From assembly GCA_004558145.1 (NCBI GenBank), contig SFDQ01000002.1, positions 248,001-312,000 of the forward strand: 64,000 bases of DNA, in the 5' to 3' direction. The first letter of the stretch is position 1; each line of letters opens with the position of its first letter. The position numbers and the translations under genes were made by a program. Below, in pieces: positions 24,542-34,028 of the stretch. Below the pieces are notes generated by a model, which was not told the origin of the DNA, ran no database searches, and saw only the letters and a program-made list of their open reading frames with translations. This DNA comes from Oscillospiraceae bacterium (GTDB taxonomy: Bacteria > Bacillota > Clostridia > Oscillospirales > Ruminococcaceae).

Positions 24542-26335
24542 ATGTACAGAAGTCATGTCATGATCTGCGGCGGCACCGGCTGCACCTCGTCCGGCAGCGA
24601 CAAGGTGGCCGCTGCCTTCGAGGCGGAGATCGTAACCGCCGGTCTGGAAAACGAGGTCAAGGTCATCCGCACCGGCTGCTTCGGCCTGTGCGCTTTGGGC
24701 CCCATCGTGGTCATCTATCCCGAGGGCACCTTTTACAGCATGGTCAAGCCCGAGGACGTGGCGGAGATCGTGAACGAGCACCTTTTGAAGGGCCGCCCGG
24801 TCATCCGCCTGCTCTACAACGAGACGGTGGCGGAGGACAACTCCATCAAGAGCCTGGACGAGACCTCCTTCTACAAAAAGCAGAAGCGCATCGCTCTGCG
24901 CAACTGCGGCGTCATCAACCCCGAGAACATCGAGGAGTACATCGCCTTCGACGGCTACGCCGCTTTGGGCAAGGCCCTCACCGAGATGACCCCCGACGAG
25001 GTCATCCAGGTGGTGCTGGATTCCGGCCTGCGGGGCCGCGGCGGCGGCGGCTTCCCCACCGGGCGCAAGTGGCAGCTGGCCTGCGCCGACCGGGGCAAGG
25101 TGGAAAAATACGTCTGCTGCAACGCCGACGAGGGCGACCCGGGCGCGTTCATGGACCGCAGCGTTCTGGAGGGCGACCCCCACAGCGTCATCGAGGCCAT
25201 GGCCATCGCCGGCTACGCCATCGGCGCGGACCAGGGCTATGTTTACGTGCGCGCCGAGTATCCCATCGCGGTGAACCGCCTGTCCACCGCCATTCAGCAG
25301 GCCCGGGAGTACGGTCTGCTGGGCAAGAACATCTTCGGCACCGACTTCTCCTTTGACATCGACATCAAGCTGGGCGCGGGCGCCTTCGTCTGCGGCGAGG
25401 AGACCGCCCTGATGACCAGCATCGAGGGCATGCGCGGCGAGCCGCGGCCCCGTCCGCCCTTCCCCGCCAAGAAGGGCCTGTTCGGCCGGCCCACCATCCT
25501 GAACAACGTGGAGACCTACGCCAACATCCCCCAGATCATCCTGAAGGGCGCCGACTGGTTCCGCAGCATGGGCACCGAGAAGAGCCCCGGCACCAAGGTG
25601 TTCGCCCTGGGCGGCAAAATCAAGCACACCGGCCTGGTGGAAGTGCCCATGGGCACCACCCTGCGGGAGATCGTGGAGGAAATTGGCGGCGGCATCCCCG
25701 GCGGCAAGAAGTTCAAGGCCGCCCAGACCGGCGGCCCCTCCGGCGGCTGCATCCCCGCCAGCCTCATCGACACACCCATCGACTACGACAACCTGATGGA
25801 AATTGGCAGCATGATGGGCTCCGGCGGCCTCATCGTCATGGACGAGGACACCTGCATGGTGGACATCGCCAAGTTCTTCCTGGAGTTCACCGTGGACGAG
25901 AGCTGCGGCAAGTGCACCCCCTGCCGCGTGGGCACCAAGCGCCTTTTGGAGCTGCTTGAAAAAATCACCAGCGGCAACGGCACCATGCGCGATCTGGAGC
26001 GCATCGAAGAGCTGGCCCAGTTCATCAAGGAGAACAGCCTGTGCGGCCTGGGCCAGACCGCCCCGAACCCGGTGCTCTCCACCTTGCAGTACTTCCGGGA
26101 CGAGTATCTGGCCCACATCCAGGACAAGCGCTGCCCCGCCGGGGTGTGCAAAGCCCTGCTGACCTACAAGATCGACGAGACGAAGTGCCGCGGCTGCACC
26201 CTCTGCGCCCGGGCCTGCCCGGCGGGCGCCATCAACGGCAGCGTGCGCAACCCCCACAACATCGACACCCTCAAGTGTGTCAAGTGCGGGGCCTGCATGG
26301 AGACCTGCCGCTTCGGCGCCATCAGCAAGGGTTAA
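24542..26335 (+). CDS. hydB: NAD-linked [FeFe] hydrogenase flavin subunit (HydB/HndC, NuoF-like)
   Basis: The N-terminal thioredoxin-like [2Fe-2S] segment (GGTGCTSSGS, RTGCFGLCALGP) is followed by the FMN/NADH domain (GLRGRGGGGFPTGRKW, CNADEGDPGAFMDR), an SLBB region, the [4Fe-4S] motif CGKCTPCRVGTKRL, and two C-terminal ferredoxin motifs (CRGCTLCARACP, CVKCGACMETCR). This is the complete HydB/HndC layout at 597 residues. The ATG at 24542 has AAGGAGG upstream. The subunit binds NAD(H) and the flavin where electrons split or join. Confidence 0.95.
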   Translation: MYRSHVMICGGTGCTSSGSDKVAAAFEAEIVTAGLENEVKVIRTGCFGLCALGPIVVIYPEGTFYSMVKPEDVAEIVNEHLLKGRPVIRLLYNETVAEDNSIKSLDETSFYKKQKRIALRNCGVINPENIEEYIAFDGYAALGKALTEMTPDEVIQVVLDSGLRGRGGGGFPTGRKWQLACADRGKVEKYVCCNADEGDPGAFMDRSVLEGDPHSVIEAMAIAGYAIGADQGYVYVRAEYPIAVNRLSTAIQQAREYGLLGKNIFGTDFSFDIDIKLGAGAFVCGEETALMTSIEGMRGEPRPRPPFPAKKGLFGRPTILNNVETYANIPQIILKGADWFRSMGTEKSPGTKVFALGGKIKHTGLVEVPMGTTLREIVEEIGGGIPGGKKFKAAQTGGPSGGCIPASLIDTPIDYDNLMEIGSMMGSGGLIVMDEDTCMVDIAKFFLEFTVDESCGKCTPCRVGTKRLLELLEKITSGNGTMRDLERIEELAQFIKENSLCGLGQTAPNPVLSTLQYFRDEYLAHIQDKRCPAGVCKALLTYKIDETKCRGCTLCARACPAGAINGSVRNPHNIDTLKCVKCGACMETCRFGAISKG

Positions 26336-26350
26336 AGGAGGACGCGAACA

Positions 26351-28105
26351 ATGGAAATGGTCAATCTGAAAATCAACAACGTGCCCTGCAAGGCACCGGC
26401 GGGCGCCACCATCCTGGAGGCCGCCCACGAGATCGGCATCACCATCCCCACCCTGTGCTACCTGAAGGAAATTCAGCGCGTGAACGGCGCCTGCCGCGTC
26501 TGCGTGGTGGAGGTCAAGGGGGCCAAGAACCTGCTGCCCGCCTGCGTCTACCCGGTGAGCGAGGGCATGGAGGTGTTCACCAACACCCCCAAGGTGCAGG
26601 CCGCCCGCAAGACCAACCTGGAGCTCATCCTCTCCACCCACAACCAGGACTGCATGAGCTGCGTGCGCAGCGGCGACTGCGAGCTGCTGCGGCTTTGCAA
26701 GCAGTACGGCGTGGATAAGTCCAACTCCTTCGAGGGCGTTCTGCCCGAGCGCCAGGACGATTACAGCGCGCCTCACCTTTTGAAGGACAACTCCAAGTGC
26801 ATCATCTGCCGCCGCTGCATCTCCACCTGCGCCGAGAACCAGGGCGTGGGCGTCATCAACGTGGTGGAGCGCGGCTTCAACACCCACATCGCCTGCGCCT
26901 TCGAGGGCAAGCTGGCGGATTCCACCTGCATCGGCTGCGGCCAGTGCATCAACGTCTGCCCCACCGGCGCGCTGGTGGAGCGGGACGACACCGACAAGGT
27001 GTGGGCCGCGCTGGGCGACCCCACCCGCCACGTCATCGTGCAGACCGCCCCCAGCGTGCGGGCGGCCCTGGGCGAGGAGTTCGGCCTGCCCATCGGCACC
27101 AACGTGCAGGGCAAGATGGTGGCCGCGCTGCGCCGCCTGGGCTTTGACGGCGTATTCGACACCGACTTTGCCGCCGACATGACCATCATGGAAGAGGCCA
27201 CCGAATTCCTGCATCGGATGAAGGAGGGCGGCCCGCTGCCCCTCATCACCAGCTGCAGCCCGGGCTGGGTGCGCTACTGCGAAACCTTCCACCCGGACTT
27301 CATCCCCAACCTCTCCAGCTGCAAGAGCCCCCAGCAGATGTTCGGCGCGCTGAGCAAGACCTACTACGCCCAGAAAATGGGCATCGATCCCCGGGACATC
27401 TACTGCGTCAGCGTGATGCCCTGCACCGCCAAGAAGATGGAGATCAGCCGCCCGGACGAGTGCGCCGCCGGCGAGGGCATCCCCGACGTGGACGTGTCCA
27501 TCACCACCCGCGAGCTGGCCCGGATGATCCACCGCAGCGGCCTGCGCTTCAACGACCTGCCCGACGAGGACTTCGACCCCGCCATGGGCGAAGCCTCCGG
27601 CGCGGGGCACATCTTCGGCGCCACCGGCGGCGTGATGGAAGCAGCGCTTCGCACCGCGGTGGAGACCCTCACCGGCAAGGAAGTGGAGCCGGTGGAGTTC
27701 GAGGCCGTGCGCGGCACCCAGGGCATCAAAGAGGCCACCTATCAGGTGGAGGACCTGACCCTCCGGGTGTGCGTGGTCAGCGGCACCGCCAACGCCGGCA
27801 AGGTGCTGGACATGGTGCGCAAGGGCGAAAAGCAGTATGACTTCATCGAGGTCATGGCCTGCCCCGGCGGCTGCGTCAACGGCGGCGGCCAGCCCATCCA
27901 GCCCGCCCCCGTGCGCAACTTCACCGACATCAAGGCCCTGCGCGCCAAGGCTCTTTACGACCAGGACGAGCGCAGCACCGTGCGCAAGAGCCACGAGAAC
28001 CTGCTGGTGAAGAAGGTGTATGTGGAGTTCCTGGGCCAGCCCGGCGGCAAGAAGGCCCACGAGCTGCTGCACACCCACTACCAGAAGCGGGAGAAGCTTT
28101 ACTAA
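26351..28105 (+). CDS. hydA: [FeFe] hydrogenase catalytic subunit (HydA/HndD)
   Basis: The N-terminal [2Fe-2S] ferredoxin domain (NGACRVCVVEV) is followed by a His-ligated cluster (THNQDCMSCVRSGDC), two [4Fe-4S] clusters (CIICRRCISTC, CIGCGQCINVCP) and the H-cluster domain with TSCSPGWVRY, SVMPCTAKKME and VMACPGGCVNGGGQP. At 584 residues it is an M3-type enzyme without an extra domain. The first H-cluster loop has Ser where TSCCP is the textbook form. GGAGG precedes the ATG. Maturation genes hydEFG are not in the window. Confidence 0.96.
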   Translation: MEMVNLKINNVPCKAPAGATILEAAHEIGITIPTLCYLKEIQRVNGACRVCVVEVKGAKNLLPACVYPVSEGMEVFTNTPKVQAARKTNLELILSTHNQDCMSCVRSGDCELLRLCKQYGVDKSNSFEGVLPERQDDYSAPHLLKDNSKCIICRRCISTCAENQGVGVINVVERGFNTHIACAFEGKLADSTCIGCGQCINVCPTGALVERDDTDKVWAALGDPTRHVIVQTAPSVRAALGEEFGLPIGTNVQGKMVAALRRLGFDGVFDTDFAADMTIMEEATEFLHRMKEGGPLPLITSCSPGWVRYCETFHPDFIPNLSSCKSPQQMFGALSKTYYAQKMGIDPRDIYCVSVMPCTAKKMEISRPDECAAGEGIPDVDVSITTRELARMIHRSGLRFNDLPDEDFDPAMGEASGAGHIFGATGGVMEAALRTAVETLTGKEVEPVEFEAVRGTQGIKEATYQVEDLTLRVCVVSGTANAGKVLDMVRKGEKQYDFIEVMACPGGCVNGGGQPIQPAPVRNFTDIKALRAKALYDQDERSTVRKSHENLLVKKVYVEFLGQPGGKKAHELLHTHYQKREKLY

Positions 28106-28215
28106 GAGTAATATTCCATCAAAATATTGCAAAAATCGGTGGGTGGCGGCAGCCACCCGCCCTGTTTGCGCTTTGGCCCTGAAGCGGCCGCGGCGCAAAA
28201 AAGAGGGGGCATTCG

Positions 28216-29094
28216 GTGAACGACATCAGTTTCCAGCAGATCTTATACTTCCGGGCGGCCATGCGCAGCACCAGTTTTTCCGCCGCCGCAAAGCTTGCCT
28301 ACACCACCCAGTCCACCATCAGCAAGGAGATCAGCGCGCTGGAACGGGTGGTGGGCGAACCGCTGTTCCTGCGCAGCAAGCGGGGCAGTTTTCCCACCGA
28401 GCGGGCCGTGGCGCTGGACATCGAGCTCACGGACATCTACGACACGGTGGAGCATCTTTTGAACGATTCGGTGGCCCTGCGCAAGGAGGAACTGCGCGTC
28501 GGCTTTTGCCAGAGCATCGATTTTCTCTCCGCCATCCCGGACTTTTTCGACGTGCTGAAAGAGTTTGAGGAGGAGCTGAACCTCAAGCTGGTCTGCCGCG
28601 AAAACAGTGAGGTGCTGAGCGCGGTGCTGGACGGCTCACTGGACCTGGGGTTCATCCTCTCGGACTCGGACCCCGTGAACCCCAACATCAAGCTGCACAT
28701 CGCCGCCTCCTCGGCGCCGCGGGTGTATTTTTCCCGCAACTGCCCGCTGGCAAAAGAGGAGGGCACCATCCCCATGGAGGCCTTTTCCCACTATCCCCTC
28801 ATCACCACAAAATATCTCATCGAGCAGAACGGCTATCGGATGATCAACCTGCTGCCCTTCACCCCCGCCTGGATCAAGATCGTGGAATCCTACGACGACG
28901 TGCTGCTGCACCTTGCCACCGGGCGCTACATCACCCTGCTGCGGCCCTACGTGAACCTGGCCAACAACAAGAACATCGCGGGCTGCGACCTGCCCGAAAA
29001 CTACGCCCTCAAGCAGGGCGTTTCCATGATCTGGCGCAAGGACAGCAAGAACCCTCATCTGCGCGCGCTGCTGAACCGGCTGCGCCTTCTGTGA
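28216..29094 (+). CDS. LysR family transcriptional regulator
   Basis: The winged helix at residues 4-62 (FRAAMRSTSFSAAAKLAYTTQSTISKEISALE) is followed by a periplasmic-binding-type effector domain. The length of 292 is typical. The GTG start has GAGGGGG about nine bases upstream. It lies 110 bp after hydA and converges on the APC permease gene, so it may control the permease/enolase operon, whose promoter carries an inverted repeat, or respond to a metabolite of that pathway. The target is inferred from proximity. Confidence 0.9.
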   Translation: MNDISFQQILYFRAAMRSTSFSAAAKLAYTTQSTISKEISALERVVGEPLFLRSKRGSFPTERAVALDIELTDIYDTVEHLLNDSVALRKEELRVGFCQSIDFLSAIPDFFDVLKEFEEELNLKLVCRENSEVLSAVLDGSLDLGFILSDSDPVNPNIKLHIAASSAPRVYFSRNCPLAKEEGTIPMEAFSHYPLITTKYLIEQNGYRMINLLPFTPAWIKIVESYDDVLLHLATGRYITLLRPYVNLANNKNIAGCDLPENYALKQGVSMIWRKDSKNPHLRALLNRLRLL

Positions 29095-29117
29095 GACCGC
29101 GCCGCCAAAAAACAAAA

Positions 29118-29150
29118 ACCGGCGGCCGCCCTTTTCGGGCGGCCGCCGGT
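29118..29150. terminator. Terminator between LysR and the APC permease
   Basis: A perfect 14-bp stem (ACCGGCGGCCGCCC and complement) with a 5-nt loop. The minus strand has a strong T-run (TTTTTGTTTTTT); the plus tail is weaker. Confidence 0.85.
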
Positions 29151-29163
29151 CTTGCTTTGTCGG

Positions 29164-30477
29164 TCAGGCGGAGCGTTTGCTCAGCGCATAGAACACAAAG
29201 TAGGCGGGGATGGAAGTTGCCATCAGGGCAATGCTCTGCAGCATCTGGGTGCGGGTGCAGGTCAGGCAGATGGCAAGAGTAATGATGATGGCCAGGACCG
29301 TGGTGACGGGGTAGCCGGGCATCTTGAGGGGACGCTCCAGGTCGGGCTTCTTCTTGCGAAGCACCAACAGCGACAGGCAGACGACACACTCCAGGATGCG
29401 CCCCGCGAACACGTTGATGGCCAGCAGGGTGCTGAAGGAACCGGTCCACACGAAGATCAGCGCCACGAGGCAGATGAACAGGGTGGGAACATAGGGGGTG
29501 TTGAACTTGCTGTGCAGGCGGCCGAAGGACTTGAACATCAGGCCGTGCTGGCTCATGGAGAAGGTCACGCGGGGATAGCTCATGATGCCGCCGTTCAGCG
29601 CGCCGAAGATGGACACGCAGGCGCCGATGGTCACGATGACGGTGCCGGCGGTGCCGAAGATGGCGGTGCCGGCGTCCACCACGGGGGTCTCGCTGCCGGC
29701 CAGGGCGGCAAAGCCCACAGAGCCGACGCAGGCCACAGAGATGAGGATGTTGATGGCAATGACGATGATCATGCCGATGATCAGGGCCTTGGGAAGGGTC
29801 TTCTTGGGGTCCTTGATGTCACCGGCCATGTAGGCCAGCTGATAGTAGCCGCCAAAGGCCAGGAAGGCGGGGAACGCCGCGCTCAGCACGCCGCTGGAGG
29901 CGCTTTCCGCCTCGGGCACCACGGTGGTGAAGTTTTCGGGCGAGAGGACAACGAACCCGCCCACGATCACCAGGATCAGGGCCAGCAGCTTGCCCACAGT
30001 GAAGATGTTGGCCACGGTGGAGCCCAGCTTGGTGCCGCAGATGTTCAGGATCATCAGCGCCAGGATGATGGCGGTGGCGATCATCTTGATGCCGGTGTCG
30101 GTGATGCCGGGGATGAGCTTTGCCAGGTTGGTGGCAAAGGCGATAGCCAGCATGGCCACCAGGGGGATGTAGTTGCCGATGGTCATGGACCAGCCGTAGA
30201 CAAAGCCACCGGGCTTGCCGAAGGCTTCGGTAATGTAGACGTAGGGGCCGCCGGCCTCCGGCATGGCCGGAGCCAGCTCAGAGTAGACCAGGGCGCAGAG
30301 GATGCCGCTGGCGCCCGCCAGCACCCAGGCGATCATGAAAGGTCCGAAGGAGCCGGCCGCCGCGGCCACGGTGCCGGGAGTCGTAAAGATGCCGGAACCG
30401 ATGACGGCGCCCACCAGGATGGACACTGCGCCAAACAGACCGATCTGCCGCTTCAATCCTGTTTCTTGTGTGCTCAT
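29164..30477 (-). CDS. APC family amino acid permease
   Basis: Twelve-helix secondary transporter of 437 residues with the APC signature SILVGAVIGSGIFTTPG near the N-terminus and SELAPAMPEAGGPYVYITEAFG in helices 2-3. The start is chosen at MSTQETGLKRQ, with GGAGGGAG upstream overlapping the stop of the enolase-type gene; gene spacing is one base, so it is an operon. It likely imports an amino acid or organic cation. The pairing with a mandelate-racemase-type enzyme suggests that its cargo may be the substrate of that enzyme or a related metabolite. Confidence 0.9.
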   Translation of the reverse strand: MSTQETGLKRQIGLFGAVSILVGAVIGSGIFTTPGTVAAAAGSFGPFMIAWVLAGASGILCALVYSELAPAMPEAGGPYVYITEAFGKPGGFVYGWSMTIGNYIPLVAMLAIAFATNLAKLIPGITDTGIKMIATAIILALMILNICGTKLGSTVANIFTVGKLLALILVIVGGFVVLSPENFTTVVPEAESASSGVLSAAFPAFLAFGGYYQLAYMAGDIKDPKKTLPKALIIGMIIVIAINILISVACVGSVGFAALAGSETPVVDAGTAIFGTAGTVIVTIGACVSIFGALNGGIMSYPRVTFSMSQHGLMFKSFGRLHSKFNTPYVPTLFICLVALIFVWTGSFSTLLAINVFAGRILECVVCLSLLVLRKKKPDLERPLKMPGYPVTTVLAIIITLAICLTCTRTQMLQSIALMATSIPAYFVFYALSKRSA

Positions 30478-30478
30478 A

Positions 30479-31666
30479 TCATTCTCCCTCCACGGTGCAC
30501 TTTTCCAGCGCATGTTCGATGGCCCAGGGCGAGAGCTCCTGACCGATGCCCGGCAGCTCCGGCACGCTGCAGAAGCCGTTCTTGTCGGGCTGGTAGTCAT
30601 AGACGCCCAGGCGGATGTTCTTCTCGCTGCGGTTGGTGACGTGATGCTCATGGATCACAAAGTTGGGGATGGAGGACTCCACATGGAGCGACGCCGCAAT
30701 GGCGATGGGGCTGCCGCAGACATGGATCTGGATGCCCGCATCCACCGCCGCTGCCATGGAGGCGATCTTCATGGCCTCGGTGATGCCGCCGCAGGTGCCC
30801 AGGTCAGGCTGATAGACCTGGAACGCGTCCTGCTTGATGAGGTTCGCATAGTGGTATTTGCCGTACACCCGCTCGCCGCCGGCCTGGGGAATGGCGGAAA
30901 GCTTGCGCACGGTCTCCACCACCTGCAGGTTCATGGGGGTGCAGGTCTCTTCCATGAACATGATGTTGTAGGGCTTGATGATCTCGCTCATCTCCACCGC
31001 GGACACCGCATCGGTGCGGGCGTGGTTCTCCACGATGATGTCCACGCTGTCGCCCACCGCGCTGCGCACGGCGCTCACACGCTCCTCGATGAGGGCGCGC
31101 ACCTTCGGATGGATGGGCCCCTTCAAGAAGCCCAGCCGCCCGCCGTTGGCGTCGTAGGTGATGAAGTTGATCTTGATGGCGTCAAAGCCCTCGGACACAG
31201 CCTTGAGGGAGTGCTCCACCAGGTCCTCGGTCTTGTAGCCCCGGTCGAACACCATGCCGTTGCCCCAGCCGAACTGAAGCTGGCTGGCATAGGCGCGCAG
31301 CTTGTCGCGGCACTTGCCGCCCAGCAGTTTGTAAAGGGGCACGTTCAGGGCTTTTGCCTTGATGTCCCAGCAGGCCATGTCGATGGCGCTGATGGCGCTG
31401 AACATCACGGTGCCGCCGCCCTGCGCCCAGAAGGTCTGGGTGTACATCCGGTCCCAAACAGCCTCCGTCGCCATGGGATCCATGCCGATCACCAGCGGAG
31501 CCACTTCCTGGATCATGCGGTAGGAAGCGCTTGCGCCCGTGTCAAACCCGACGGACGCCTCGCCGTAGCCGTAGATGCCCTCGTCGGTGTTCACCCGGCA
31601 TACGATGGGCCGCCAGCCCGGGGACCCGCCATCCAGCAGGAAGACGTCGATGCTTTTGATCTTCAA
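30479..31666 (-). CDS. Enolase superfamily enzyme, mandelate racemase/sugar-acid dehydratase type
   Basis: The 395-residue protein has the MR/MLE capping domain followed by the barrel. Visible elements are AIKINFIT, DIIVENHARTD (metal ligand and likely catalytic His), MFMEE and AGGERVYG for the other acidic ligands, and IHVCGSPIA near the C-terminus. The E-N-H order resembles the D-x-H of acid-sugar dehydratases, with Glu in place of Asp. It probably dehydrates or isomerises a sugar acid or similar carboxylate. First gene of the operon with the APC permease. Confidence 0.82.
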   Translation of the reverse strand: MKIKSIDVFLLDGGSPGWRPIVCRVNTDEGIYGYGEASVGFDTGASASYRMIQEVAPLVIGMDPMATEAVWDRMYTQTFWAQGGGTVMFSAISAIDMACWDIKAKALNVPLYKLLGGKCRDKLRAYASQLQFGWGNGMVFDRGYKTEDLVEHSLKAVSEGFDAIKINFITYDANGGRLGFLKGPIHPKVRALIEERVSAVRSAVGDSVDIIVENHARTDAVSAVEMSEIIKPYNIMFMEETCTPMNLQVVETVRKLSAIPQAGGERVYGKYHYANLIKQDAFQVYQPDLGTCGGITEAMKIASMAAAVDAGIQIHVCGSPIAIAASLHVESSIPNFVIHEHHVTNRSEKNIRLGVYDYQPDKNGFCSVPELPGIGQELSPWAIEHALEKCTVEGE

Positions 31667-31714
31667 AAGAACTTACCTCCTCGTTTTGCGTCTGTCAGTA
31701 CTGATCTTGTCTTC

Positions 31715-31758
31715 ATTATACCCTGTCGAAAACGGGCGGTTCATTCCAAAGTGGAATG
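31715..31758 (-). promoter_or_regulatory. Promoter and operator of the enolase/APC operon
   Basis: A TATAAT on the minus strand at 31715-31720 has a weak -35. Directly upstream is a perfect inverted repeat, CATTCCA-AAG-TGGAATG (31742-31758), followed by another CATTCC half-site near 31764. The ATT-N9-AAT core fits the T-N11-A plan of LysR-type operators. Confidence 0.65.
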
Positions 31759-31802
31759 GATAGCATTCCTTTTGTTCATGAGTCCGCGGCGAAAAAACAG
31801 AC

Positions 31803-31837
31803 AAAAAAAGGGCAGCGGACGGTTTCGTCCGCTGCCC
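31803..31837 (-). terminator. Terminator after the MsmK-type gene
   Basis: The minus strand shows GGGCAGCGGAC, a 6-nt loop, the complement, then seven Us. Confidence 0.9.
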
Positions 31838-31861
31838 GGAATGTGCGCTTTAACGCGCTGT

Positions 31862-32974
<1,113 letters not shown>

Positions 32975-33011
32975 TGGCGCAAACTCCCTTTCTTTGATTA
33001 TTCATTTGTTG

Positions 33012-33044
33012 ATGTGGTTGACCCCACATTTGCCATCTATTATA
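33012..33044 (-). promoter_or_regulatory. -10 element and operator-like dyad of the MsmK-type gene
   Basis: The minus-strand -10 TATAAT is at 33039-33044. Downstream of it, in the transcript leader, ATGTGG (33012-33017) and CCACAT (33024-33029) form a perfect inverted repeat with a 6-bp centre. It is a candidate repressor site between two divergent genes. Confidence 0.55.
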
Positions 33045-33087
33045 ATAATATCAGACTTTTTTGGGATTGAAATAGCATTTTATTGAT

Positions 33088-33888
33088 GTGTGGTGTTGGA
33101 AATTGATTTTCGATTGCGAGCAGGTGGCGCGGCTGGAGGAAGTGGCGGACGAGCAGTTCGGCCTGCCTTTGACCCTCGAGGGCGGGGGCCTTTGGGCGGG
33201 GGTGCTGTCCAGCGGGCGGTGCGCCCTGGACGGCGACGAGGCCCGGCTGGCCGGGGCGGGCAGCCTGCTGGTGGCGGCGGGGCCGGTGCGCCTTGTGCCC
33301 GCCGAAAGCTGCCATCTGCTGGCGGTGCGTCTGGGCGGGCTGGCCGCCGGCTTGTTCCTGGAAGGGCTGGAACAGCCCATGTTCGCCGCCGGGGCAAGCT
33401 GCCCGGGGGCGGCGGGTCTGGTGGCGGCGCTGGCCCAGGCCGGGCGGCCGCTGCAGAGCGAGCTGTGCTACCGGCTTTTGTGCGAGCTGGCCGGGGCGGA
33501 CGCGGCGGGCATGGCCCTGCCCCCGCTGGTGGCCGAGGCGGTGGCCCAGATCCGGGAGCACTACGCCGGGCTCTACGGCGTGGAGGAGCTGAGCGAGGCG
33601 CTGGGGGTGAGCAAGAGCCATCTGGTGCGCGCCTTCAAGGCGGCCATGGGGGTGACGCCCGGCCAGTACCTCACCGGGGTGCGGCTGGAGGCGGCCAAGC
33701 TGCTGCTGGCAAGGCGGGAATACCCCCTGGAGGTGGTGGCGAGCCTGTGCGGTTTTTCCGGCGCGAACTACCTGTGCCGGGTGTTCAAGAAGGCCACCGG
33801 CCAGACGCCCGCCGCCTTCCGGGCCGCCGCGGCGGCGGACGAGGCGCTGGGCCAGCCCCTGCCGCTGGAGAAGGAGCTGTATGTGTGA
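33088..33888 (+). CDS. AraC family transcriptional regulator
   Basis: The C-terminal double HTH (about residues 155-255) contains GVEELSEALGVSKSHLVRAFKAAMGVTPGQYL and ASLCGFSGANYLCRVFKKATGQTPAAFR. The N-terminal half is a beta-rich effector domain. The start is uncertain: GTG at 33088 lacks a clear Shine-Dalgarno and TTG 33103 is possible. The gene is divergent from the MsmK-type ATPase and lies ahead of nagB, so it plausibly controls sugar uptake or amino-sugar use. Confidence 0.85.
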   Translation: MWCWKLIFDCEQVARLEEVADEQFGLPLTLEGGGLWAGVLSSGRCALDGDEARLAGAGSLLVAAGPVRLVPAESCHLLAVRLGGLAAGLFLEGLEQPMFAAGASCPGAAGLVAALAQAGRPLQSELCYRLLCELAGADAAGMALPPLVAEAVAQIREHYAGLYGVEELSEALGVSKSHLVRAFKAAMGVTPGQYLTGVRLEAAKLLLARREYPLEVVASLCGFSGANYLCRVFKKATGQTPAAFRAAAAADEALGQPLPLEKELYV

Positions 33889-33905
33889 GAGCGAAGTGCA
33901 AAAAA

Positions 33906-33950
33906 TAAAGCCTTTCGGGGCTTTCCTTTTGGGGCCGCAGCCGCTATGAT
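33906..33950 (+). promoter_or_regulatory. Weak hairpin after AraC and possible nagB promoter
   Basis: AAAGCC/GGCTTT forms a short stem followed by CCTTTT. TATGAT at 33945-33950 with TTTCCT 17 bp upstream may be the nagB promoter. Both are weak calls. Confidence 0.4.
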
Positions 33951-34028
33951 TAGGATAGAGACGCCGCGCGGCCGCGGGCAGGGCCCCGGGCAGCGGCAGA
34001 AAAATTTGCAAAGAACGGAGTGCTTACC

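Noticed and set aside
24488-28198. A very long open frame on the minus strand, opposite hydB and hydA
   Set aside because: GC-rich coding DNA leaves antisense frames open; it has no Shine-Dalgarno and its product is low-complexity, while the plus-strand genes have clear motifs.
28106-28215. Possible terminator between hydA and LysR
   Set aside because: No stem with a U-run is visible; read-through from hydA is possible.
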